A stretch of 15,507 bases of DNA from Deltaproteobacteria bacterium RIFCSPLOWO2_02_FULL_57_26 (GTDB lineage: Bacteria; Desulfobacterota; Binatia; UBA9968): assembly GCA_001798455.1 (NCBI GenBank), contig MGSI01000140.1, positions 1 through 15,507 of the forward strand, read 5' to 3'. The position numbers were made by a program, and so were the translations under genes. The notes under the pieces are model-generated. The model ran no database searches, was not told where the DNA came from, and saw only the letters and a program-made list of their open reading frames with translations. Shown piece after piece: positions 1 to 6,165 of this stretch (position 1 is the first letter of the stretch; each line of letters opens with the position of its first letter).

Positions 1-211
1 AAATGCAGCCGTTGTTCATCTGGACGATTTCCTGCTCGGAGGCGATCAGCAGGTGGTGGTCGATTCCGACTTCGCCGAATTCGTTGACGATCACCGCGAC
101 GCGGTGGCCATGCTCGGTGGTAAGGATACGGTTTAAAAGAGTGGTTTTCCCGGCGCCCAAAAAGCCGGTGAGAATGGTTACCGGTACTCGCTTGTTCCCT
201 GCGTCGGTCAT
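1..211 (-). CDS. CobW/G3E-family GTPase (metallochaperone), N-terminal fragment
   Basis: The reverse strand reads an ATG at 211 and stays open to the window edge, giving about 70 residues of a longer protein. A P-loop GFLGAGKTT lies near residues 16-24. It is followed by NEFGEVGID, a sequence typical of the G3E (CobW/YjiA/ZNG1) family, and by NNGC just before the cut, which is where the family's GCxCC metal-binding motif begins. Known members are GTPases that deliver or store zinc, cobalt or related metals, some for cobalamin or nitrile hydratase. Family membership is firm; metal and client cannot be told from this fragment. The start is supported by a purine-rich GGGGAAA stretch upstream. 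The gene is transcribed away from the rest of the window, so it is not part of the aromatic operon. Confidence 0.88.
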   Translation of the reverse strand, partial: MTDAGNKRVPVTILTGFLGAGKTTLLNRILTTEHGHRVAVIVNEFGEVGIDHHLLIASEQEIVQMNNGCI

Positions 212-525
212 CGACCGTTTCCCCAACGAAATTTAGCTCAAGCGTAACAACGAGTCTCCGGGGAGTCAACACGGACTTTGCCGATCGTTCCGGGATCCTC
301 GTTGAACGATAGTATAGTAGGCTGGTCAAGGGACAACTGGCCGATTTTTGTGCCCGGCGGATCAATTCTGGCACTCTTGTCAACGCGGACCTGGCCATTT
401 TGATTTTATTTAACCTTCTGATTTCAGGGGGAAAAGTCAGTTTTTGAATGGCCCAGCTTACGTTGGCACAGTTCTCGCATTTGGAAAAAGCCCGGTCGTG
501 GGCATGTGCGTTTAGGATGCGAACG
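212..525. other. Divergent intergenic region with weak promoter-like elements
   Basis: This gap lies between the divergently read G3E GTPase and the small membrane protein and holds no convincing gene. On the minus strand, TTGTCC (336-331) and TACTAT (314-309) are 16 nt apart and could be a weak sigma-70 promoter for the GTPase gene. On the plus strand, TTGTCA (377-382) resembles a -35 box, but the T-rich -10 region after it is poor. An imperfect repeat, GTCAACnCGGAC, occurs at 265-275 and 379-389. No riboswitch, Zur box or cobalamin box was recognised. Confidence 0.3.
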
Positions 526-996
526 ATGGCGATGGAAGTTCCCGTAGAGATTGCCGGTTTCGAGGGAAGAGGCCTCAAGCTTCGAACCGCGAGTTTTTTC
601 GCAGGCCCCAAACTCTTTATCGATGGCCAGGAGGTCAAAGGGAAAAGGAAGCGCTACGTGCTGGGAGACAACCGGGGGAATCAGGTTGAATTTTTATTTC
701 GGTTCAATGGGTTGGATCCGGCGCCAAGGATCGATGTCGGAGGGCGCGTCCTCCGCGTGGCTCGACCTCTCCGATGGTATGAATACGCCTGGATCGCTCT
801 GCCGGTCAGTATCGTTTTCGGCGGAGGCGTATTGGGCGTTCTCTGCGGCCTACCGGCTATCTATACGAGCGTGCAAATTTTCCGCACCGAGCGCGCGCCG
901 CTGCTCAAATACCTCTTTACGGGATCGATTTCCTGTGGCTCCATACTCGCCTACATCGGCCTGGTGGTGTTGTTCGACTTTCTGGCAGGGGCCTGA
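526..996 (+). CDS. Hypothetical small membrane protein with C-terminal two-helix hairpin
   Basis: I do not recognise this family with certainty. The N-terminal half is soluble and beta-rich looking, with the pattern GxxLKLRTASFFAGPKLFIDG followed by a basic KGKRKR stretch. The C-terminal half has two hydrophobic segments, roughly residues 90-114 and 129-152 from the chosen start, joined by a basic loop (FRTERAPLLKY). It is probably an inner-membrane protein with a small cytoplasmic domain. The frame is open from an ATG at 448, but that start has no well-spaced ribosome site. ATG 526 lies 8 nt after AGGA, and ATGs at 517 and 532 are also in frame, so the N-terminus is uncertain. The gene ends 53 nt before the convergent pseudouridine synthase gene, with a hairpin in between. 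No function can be assigned. Confidence 0.65.
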   Translation: MAMEVPVEIAGFEGRGLKLRTASFFAGPKLFIDGQEVKGKRKRYVLGDNRGNQVEFLFRFNGLDPAPRIDVGGRVLRVARPLRWYEYAWIALPVSIVFGGGVLGVLCGLPAIYTSVQIFRTERAPLLKYLFTGSISCGSILAYIGLVVLFDFLAGA

Positions 997-1011
997 AATC
1001 ATTCCCGACGC

Positions 1012-1051
1012 GGCCGCCGGGTCGATAAATCGTTTTGCCGGCGGCCTTCTT
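1012..1051 (+). terminator. Hairpin terminator between convergent genes
   Basis: GGCCGCCGG (1012-1020) and CCGGCGGCC (1038-1046) form a perfect 9-bp GC stem around a 17-nt loop. A short pyrimidine-rich tail, TTCTTATCT, follows on the plus strand. It sits in the gap between two convergent genes, as an intrinsic terminator for the membrane-protein gene would. The minus-strand side lacks a U-tract, so it would be at most a weak terminator for the opposing gene. Confidence 0.6.
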
Positions 1052-1940
1052 ATCTGACCTCTTGCTCCAAGGACTCAAGTGTCCGTTGCAGGTCCGCTGG
1101 CAACGGCGCGGTCCACTTTTTCCTCTTTCCCTTGTAAGCGAAAGCAACCCTACTCGCGTGGAGGAACTGTCGCTTCAAACCGTGGGCCTTACGGAATTGC
1201 CGGTTGAAACGGAAGTCTCCGTGCTGCGCGTCCATGACGACCGGGTGGCCAAGCTTTGCGAAGTGCAATCGGATCTGGTGCATCCGTCCGGTCTCGGTTC
1301 TGACCCGTACGAGACTTGTCGCGGAGAATTCTTTCTCGACCCGGTAGAGCGTGAGTGCCGGCACCGGTTTCCCCTCCCGCCCGGGGAGCGCCAAACTAAT
1401 CTTGCCCTCGCGAGGGCGAAGCTGCCCCACCACCAAGGCGAGATATTCTTTTTCCACCTCGCCTTCTTCAAAGCGCCGCAGGAGTTCTTCGGCCAGCTCT
1501 CCGCTTTTGGCTACCACAAGGACACCCGAGGTGTCTCTGTCCAGCCGGTGCACGAGCCTCGGGAGCGTGCCTTTCGGCCGATAGGTGATCTCCAGCATCC
1601 CCAGGAGGGAATGCTGCCTGAGGGTCTGTTTGCCCTCGTGGACAGCCATCCCGGCCGGCTTATGGAGGAGGAGCAGGTTTTCGTCTTCAAAGATGATTTC
1701 GGGCTTGAGGTCCGGCGAGATTTGTTCCCCCGCGATCTCGGGTTTTTCTTCGAACGCTATGAAGAGTTGGACTCTGTCCCCGGGCACCGCCATTTCCGCT
1801 GGCCCAGCACGTCGGCCGTTGAGCCGGACGCCTTTTTTGCGAAACAGTTTCCTCACGTATCCGATTGGAAACCGCTTCTTCAGGAAGTTCTCGAGCTTCT
1901 TGGGCTGCTCGTCTTTGGGGATGATGATCTCCCTGGGCAT
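1050..1940 (-). CDS. RluA-family 23S rRNA pseudouridine synthase
   Basis: About 296 residues with an N-terminal S4-like RNA-binding domain (about residues 12-62) and a RluA-type catalytic domain. The signature HRLDRDTSG is at residues 131-139, with Asp134 as the expected catalytic nucleophile. A second conserved block, MHQIRLHFAKLGHPVVMD, matches the C-terminal active-site motif of the family. The enzyme isomerises specific uridines in structured RNA, most likely in 23S rRNA; S4 plus this catalytic domain is the RluC/RluD layout, but the target site cannot be read from sequence. The frame is open to an ATG at 1976. I prefer ATG 1940 because GAGGAAAGC gives a well-placed ribosome site and the protein then starts MPREIIIP, close to the S4 fold. 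It reads divergently from pheA across about 140 bp. Confidence 0.9.
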   Translation of the reverse strand: MPREIIIPKDEQPKKLENFLKKRFPIGYVRKLFRKKGVRLNGRRAGPAEMAVPGDRVQLFIAFEEKPEIAGEQISPDLKPEIIFEDENLLLLHKPAGMAVHEGKQTLRQHSLLGMLEITYRPKGTLPRLVHRLDRDTSGVLVVAKSGELAEELLRRFEEGEVEKEYLALVVGQLRPREGKISLALPGREGKPVPALTLYRVEKEFSATSLVRVRTETGRMHQIRLHFAKLGHPVVMDAQHGDFRFNRQFRKAHGLKRQFLHASRVAFAYKGKRKKWTAPLPADLQRTLESLEQEVR

Positions 1941-2079
1941 GCTTTCCTCATAGCGGCCCGGTTCGGGCCTCGTCAAGGGGCTAGAGAGGCTGGAACTAGA
2001 TTTGCAATTCCTTAGAAGTTAAGATAGGTTACAGCAGCTGGCGTAATTTTTGTGCTGATTCGAAAGAGGTCGCGCCCAT

Positions 2080-3168
2080 GTGAGGTTTTCATTGAGCCGT
2101 CAAGAGTCGCTCGATGCGCTTAGAAAAAAGATCGATCAAGTCGATGAAAAGATTGTAGGACTTCTGAATGAAAGGGCTTTGCTTGCCCGAAGAATCGGGC
2201 AAGCAAAGAGTCTGGAGAAAGAAGAAGTTTACGTCCCCAGTCGCGAGAAGGAGATCCTTCAGAGGCTTCCCAGCCTAAATCGTGGCCCCCTTCAAGAGGA
2301 GGCCCTTCGTTCTATCTATCGGGAGGTCCTTTCGGCCTCCCGCTCCGTCGAGGCGCCCATCCGAATCGCCTATTTTGGTCCGGAGGCGACCTTTACGCAT
2401 ATGGCGGCGCGAGAAAAGTTCGGGTCCTCGGCGACCCTTATCTCGCTGCCGAGCATAGCCGACGTCTTTCAGGAGGTGAGTCAACAAAGGGCGGACTACG
2501 GCGTTGTGCCGATAGAAAATTCCACCGAGGGGGCGGTGACGCACACCCTTGATATGCTGGTTGAGGCGGAGGTCAGGATTTGTGCGGAAATCTTCCTGGA
2601 GATTCATCTCAACGTCTTGTCCCGCTCCGGGCGCTTCGAGGAGATCCGTCGGATCGTCTCTCATGCCCAGGCCCTGGCTCAATGCCGCCGCTGGCTCGCG
2701 AGCCACTGCCCCCGCCTGAAAGTCGAGGAGACGGCCAGCACGGCTCAGGCGGCCCAAACGGCATTGCAAGATGGTACCGCGGCCGCCATCGCTAGCGGAA
2801 TGGCTCAGGACTATTATGGCTTGGAGGTAGTGGCGGCGAACGTGGAAGACCACGCCAACAATACCACCCGCTTCCTTGTCATCGGAGATCACGAGCCACG
2901 ACCGAGCGGGGACGACAAGACCTCGATCGTCTTTTCGGTCAAGGACGAGGTGGGGATATTGCACCGGATGTTGGAGCCGTTTGCCAGGAACCGGATTAAC
3001 CTGACCAAGATCGAGTCGCGTCCCCTGAAGCAGAAGGCTTGGGAGTATCTCTTTTTCTTGGATTTTGCGGGCCATATCAGGGAGCCAAGGGTCCAAAAGG
3101 CCATCAAAAAACTTGAAAAGAGTTGCATTTTTATTAAAGTCCTTGGCTCGTACCCCAGCGGCTTATGA
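2080..3168 (+). CDS. pheA: P-protein: AroQ chorismate mutase / prephenate dehydratase with ACT domain
   Basis: This bifunctional enzyme converts chorismate to prephenate and then to phenylpyruvate. Residues about 8-90 are an AroQ chorismate mutase helix bundle (LRKKIDQVDEKIVGLLNER, then LARRIGQAK). Residues about 94-270 are prephenate dehydratase, with the conserved substrate block VPIENSTEGAV and the catalytic TRF motif (Thr263-Arg-Phe). Residues about 283-360 are a regulatory ACT domain with IESRP, the motif linked to phenylalanine binding, so feedback inhibition by Phe is expected. The length of 362 aa is normal for P-proteins. The start is GTG 2080, 9 nt after AGAGGT. A TTG at 2092 behind GAGG is a possible alternative, and an ATG at 2078 runs straight into TGA. 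The stop overlaps the next gene's ATG (ATGA). A strong hairpin lies inside the mutase coding region. Confidence 0.95.
   Translation: MRFSLSRQESLDALRKKIDQVDEKIVGLLNERALLARRIGQAKSLEKEEVYVPSREKEILQRLPSLNRGPLQEEALRSIYREVLSASRSVEAPIRIAYFGPEATFTHMAAREKFGSSATLISLPSIADVFQEVSQQRADYGVVPIENSTEGAVTHTLDMLVEAEVRICAEIFLEIHLNVLSRSGRFEEIRRIVSHAQALAQCRRWLASHCPRLKVEETASTAQAAQTALQDGTAAAIASGMAQDYYGLEVVAANVEDHANNTTRFLVIGDHEPRPSGDDKTSIVFSVKDEVGILHRMLEPFARNRINLTKIESRPLKQKAWEYLFFLDFAGHIREPRVQKAIKKLEKSCIFIKVLGSYPSGL
2177..2208 (+). other. Perfect 14-bp stem, 4-nt loop hairpin inside pheA
   Basis: CTTTGCTTGCCCGA (2177-2190), the loop AGAA (2191-2194) and TCGGGCAAGCAAAG (2195-2208) form a flawless inverted repeat. It begins about 97 nt into the pheA coding sequence, over the codons for the conserved LLARRIGQAK segment of the mutase domain. 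No U-tract follows, so it is not an intrinsic terminator. Under random sequence a stem this long with a short loop would be expected far less than once in a window this size. Confidence 0.85.
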
Positions 3169-4280
3169 GTATAATTGACGCGGTTCCCGGATACATCCGC
3201 TCCCTGGTTCCATATGCTCCCGGTAAACCCATCGAGGAAGTGGAAAGGGAGTATGGCATTGCAGGTTCAGTGAAACTCGCCTCGAACGAAAATCCCCTGG
3301 GGCCGTCCCCAAAGGCCGTTCGGGCGTTGCAGGACAGACTGCACGCGCTTCACCTCTATCCCGATGGGGATTGCTTCTACTTGAAACGGGGGTTGGCGCG
3401 AAAATTGGCGGTTTCCCCGGAGCGGTTGATTTTTGGCAACGGCTCGAACGAGATTATCGAATTAGCCGTGCGCACCTTCATGCGCGCCGGCGATGAAGCG
3501 GTCATGGCCCATCAGGCCTTCATTATTTACCGTCTGGTAGTGCAGGCGATAGGGGGCCGGTGCGCCGTCATTCCGCTGAAGGCCTTTACTCATGACCTCG
3601 AGGCTATGGCCGACGCGATCACGCCTAGAACGAGGATTGTCTTTTTGGCGAATCCCAATAATCCTACGGGAACGATCTATCGCCGAAAACCATGGGAGCG
3701 GTTTCTTGACCGGATCAGCCCGGAGGTCTTGGTGATCGTGGACGAAGCCTACTTCGAGTATGTTTCGGATCCCGACTATCCCGAGTCGCTGGTGTACCAC
3801 GGAAAGGAAAAGTTCATTTTGACGCTGCGCACCTTTTCCAAGCTCTACGGTCTTGCCGGACTCAGGGTTGGCTATGGTATTGGGAGTCAGGAGATAGTCG
3901 ATTTAATGCACCGGGTCCGGCAGCCGTTTAACGTCAACGCCGCAGCTCAGTGGGCGGCCTTGGCAGCTTTGGAAGACCGCGAACACGTGCGGCGCACGCT
4001 GGAGGTGAACCGCGACGGGATGGAATATCTTACACGGGAGATTTCCCGGTTGGGTTTGGAACACATACCGAGCCTGGCCAATTTTATCCTCCTCCGCGTG
4101 GGTGATGGACAGGCCGTTTTCCAACAGCTGCTGCGGTGCGGGGTGATTGTCCGCCCCATGGGGGGTTACGACTTCCCTGAACATATTCGGGTGACGGTCG
4201 GCACTATGGAAGAAAACCGGAAATTTATAAAAGAGCTTCAAGCGATCACTAAACCCTTTTCTAGATCCGTGGAGGCGTAA
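3165..4280 (+). CDS. HisC-like class II aminotransferase, probably aromatic amino acid transaminase
   Basis: 371 residues of fold-type I, PLP-dependent aminotransferase of the histidinol-phosphate aminotransferase family. Visible landmarks are KLASNENPLGPSP near the N-terminus, NPNNPTG (from Asn163), VIVDEAYFEY with the PLP-ring Asp193 and Tyr196, and the Schiff-base lysine Lys226 in TFSKLYGLAGLRVGYG. By sequence alone it would be called HisC. Its position between pheA and DAHP synthase, with no his genes nearby, argues that in vivo it makes phenylalanine and tyrosine from phenylpyruvate and 4-hydroxyphenylpyruvate (or arogenate from prephenate). HisC-type enzymes are known to accept aromatic keto acids. 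The ATG lies in an ATGA overlap with the pheA stop and has no strong ribosome site of its own, so translation is probably coupled. Confidence 0.9.
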   Translation: MSIIDAVPGYIRSLVPYAPGKPIEEVEREYGIAGSVKLASNENPLGPSPKAVRALQDRLHALHLYPDGDCFYLKRGLARKLAVSPERLIFGNGSNEIIELAVRTFMRAGDEAVMAHQAFIIYRLVVQAIGGRCAVIPLKAFTHDLEAMADAITPRTRIVFLANPNNPTGTIYRRKPWERFLDRISPEVLVIVDEAYFEYVSDPDYPESLVYHGKEKFILTLRTFSKLYGLAGLRVGYGIGSQEIVDLMHRVRQPFNVNAAAQWAALAALEDREHVRRTLEVNRDGMEYLTREISRLGLEHIPSLANFILLRVGDGQAVFQQLLRCGVIVRPMGGYDFPEHIRVTVGTMEENRKFIKELQAITKPFSRSVEA

Positions 4281-5293
4281 TGATTGTCGTTTTGAAACCG
4301 GGTTTATCCCAAGAAGATATTCACAAAGTGATTGAGAGAATCGAGAGTCTGGGTCTCAAGGCGCACATTTCGGTCGGGAAAGAGAGAACGATCGTAGGTG
4401 CCATCGGCGATGAGCGGCTGCTGGCTGACCAGACGCTGGAGTCGTTTCCCGGCGTTGAGAAAGTGCTGCCCATCTTAAAGCCCTATAAACTCGTCAGCCG
4501 CGATTTTCAAAGCGAGGATAGCGTTATTGAGGTCGACGGTCAGAAGATAGGCGGCAAAAGAGTTCACGTCATGGCAGGTCCCTGCTCCGTGGAGTCGCGC
4601 GAGCAGGTTCTGGAGACGGCGATTCCCGTTAAAGAGGCGGGAGCCACATTCTTGCGCGGCGGGGCCTTTAAGCCCAGGACCTCGCCGTACGCCTTCCAGG
4701 GGCTCGGGGAGGAAGGGTTGAACTACCTCGCCAATGCCCGCAAGGTAACCGGCCTACCGGTCATCACGGAGGTGCTCGACCCGCGCGATCTCGATCTCGT
4801 TTACCGCTACGCCGACATTCTCCAAATCGGGGCGCGGAACATGCAGAACTTCAAACTCCTCACGGAGGTGGGGAAGCTCGACAAGCCGGTCATGCTCAAG
4901 CGCGGCATGAGTGCGACGATCCAGGAGTTCCTGCTTTCGGCAGAGTACATCGCGTCGGGCGGTAACCGAAAGATCATTCTTTGCGAGCGGGGTATTCGGA
5001 CGTACGAGACGGAGACGAGAAATACCATGGATCTGAGCGCCGTCCCTCTGCTCAAGCAGCTTTCCCATCTGCCAGTATTCGTCGATCCGAGTCATGGCAC
5101 GGGGAGATGGGATCTGGTGGCGCCGATGGCCCTGGCCGGAATCGCCGCGGGTGCGGATGGGCTTCTCATCGAGGTTCATCCGCGGCCGGAGCTAGCCCTC
5201 AGCGACGGTCCGCAATCGCTGAAGCCTGAGAAATTTGCCGCGCTGATGTTGCAGCTCAGGAAAGTAGCCCAGGCGGTCGGGAGGGAGCTGTAG
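4280..5293 (+). CDS. aroF: 3-deoxy-7-phosphoheptulonate (DAHP) synthase, type I-beta with N-terminal ferredoxin-like regulatory domain
   Basis: Condenses phosphoenolpyruvate and erythrose 4-phosphate into DAHP, the first step of the shikimate pathway. Residues 1-68 form a small ferredoxin-like/ACT-like domain (MIVVLKPG, SVGKERTIVGAIGD), as in the Thermotoga-type enzyme where it mediates Tyr/Phe feedback. The catalytic barrel has MAGPCSVES with metal ligand Cys102, the GGAFKPRTSPYAFQG substrate loop, KRG, DPSHGTGRWD with His272, IEVHP with Glu298, and Asp309. All four expected metal ligands are present. The length of 337 aa is normal. ATG 4280 overlaps the upstream stop by one base (TAATG) and sits 4 nt after GGAGG. 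The symbol follows common usage for this operon; aroG or aroA(Iβ) are also used. Tight coupling to pheA and tyrA fits shared control of aromatic flux. Confidence 0.94.
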   Translation: MIVVLKPGLSQEDIHKVIERIESLGLKAHISVGKERTIVGAIGDERLLADQTLESFPGVEKVLPILKPYKLVSRDFQSEDSVIEVDGQKIGGKRVHVMAGPCSVESREQVLETAIPVKEAGATFLRGGAFKPRTSPYAFQGLGEEGLNYLANARKVTGLPVITEVLDPRDLDLVYRYADILQIGARNMQNFKLLTEVGKLDKPVMLKRGMSATIQEFLLSAEYIASGGNRKIILCERGIRTYETETRNTMDLSAVPLLKQLSHLPVFVDPSHGTGRWDLVAPMALAGIAAGADGLLIEVHPRPELALSDGPQSLKPEKFAALMLQLRKVAQAVGREL

Positions 5294-6156
5294 TGGGATT
5301 TATGTTCCGCAGGATGGTCGTAGCCGGGGTGGGGTTGATCGGGGGCTCCCTCGCCCTAGCGGCGCGACGACGCGGGCTGGTCGAAGAGATCGTCGGGTTT
5401 GGCCGCGGAGAGAGAAATCTCCGAGTGGCGCGAAAAGAGCGGATGGTGGACCGTTATTTCTTGCGCGAGGAGGAGTTCCCGGAAGGTGTTGATCTGCTGA
5501 TCCTGGCCACGCCCGTGCAGGCGGTGGTGCCCCTGGCGGATAGCTTTCTGCCCGCTCTGGAGCCGCGTTGTCTGGTGAGCGACGTGGGGAGCGCGAAGGC
5601 AAAGATCGTGCGGGAGATGGAGAAGCTGCTTCCCGCGGAGATCCCTTTTGTGGGCAGCCATCCGATCGCGGGAAGCGAGCAGTGGGGAGCGCAGGCCGCC
5701 GTGCCGGATCTTTTTTCCGGCCGCCGTTGCATTCTAACCCCCACGAGCCATACCGATCCCGATGCGCTGAGACGAATCGCCTCTTTTTGGCGGCGCGCCG
5801 GGGCCAGGGTGGAGATTATGGACCCGGAAGTGCACGACCGCATTCTGGCCGTGGTCAGCCATCTCCCCCACGTTTTAGCTTACGCGATGGTCAACGCGCT
5901 CGGCCGAACTGCCGTGGACTCTATCGATCCGACGCATTATTGTGGCGGCGGGTTTAAGGATTTCACCCGCATCGCCGCGAGTCGCCCGGAGATCTGGCGG
6001 GATATCTGTCTGGTCAACCGCCGCGCCATCGGAAAACATTTGACCGACTATATCAAGCAGCTGGAACGGCTCCGGAGATGGATCAGAGATGGCAGGGGCG
6101 ATCTGCTCCAGCGGGAGTTTGCGCGGGCCAACGTGATCAGAAGACAGATGATTTAG
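5293..6156 (+). CDS. tyrA: Prephenate (or arogenate) dehydrogenase
   Basis: 287 residues; oxidatively decarboxylates prephenate to 4-hydroxyphenylpyruvate, or arogenate to tyrosine. An N-terminal Rossmann fold carries GVGLIGG (residues 12-18). The end of the second strand reads VGFGRGERN, with no Asp where NAD-specific enzymes usually have one. The family blocks GSHPIAGSEQWG (residues 121-132) and SHLPHVLAYA follow, then the helical dimerisation domain. There is no fused chorismate mutase or ACT domain, so the mutase must come from PheA and feedback, if any, acts elsewhere. The start is GTG 5293 in a TAGTG overlap with aroF, 6 nt after GGGAGGGAG. ATG 5302 is possible but poorly spaced. It lies between aroF and aroA in the same tight train. 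Confidence 0.93.
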   Translation: MGFMFRRMVVAGVGLIGGSLALAARRRGLVEEIVGFGRGERNLRVARKERMVDRYFLREEEFPEGVDLLILATPVQAVVPLADSFLPALEPRCLVSDVGSAKAKIVREMEKLLPAEIPFVGSHPIAGSEQWGAQAAVPDLFSGRRCILTPTSHTDPDALRRIASFWRRAGARVEIMDPEVHDRILAVVSHLPHVLAYAMVNALGRTAVDSIDPTHYCGGGFKDFTRIAASRPEIWRDICLVNRRAIGKHLTDYIKQLERLRRWIRDGRGDLLQREFARANVIRRQMI

Positions 6157-6165
6157 GCGAGCTCG

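Noticed and set aside
265..396. Imperfect GTCAACnCGGAC repeat, two copies 114 nt apart
   Set aside because: Only two copies with mismatches beyond the core; too little to call an operator or a repeat family.
1404..1417. Perfect 14-bp palindrome GCCCTCGCGAGGGC inside the pseudouridine synthase gene
   Set aside because: About one such zero-loop palindrome is expected by chance in a window of this size and its position within the gene suggests no role.
1035..2015. A 326-codon open frame on the plus strand across the pseudouridine synthase gene
   Set aside because: It is antisense to a gene with clear catalytic motifs (HRLDRDTSG), has no recognisable domain, and runs through the terminator hairpin; open antisense frames are common in GC-rich DNA.
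2275..3096. A 273-codon open frame on the minus strand across pheA
   Set aside because: It lies opposite a complete P-protein with all motifs; the translation shows no domain and no ribosome site.
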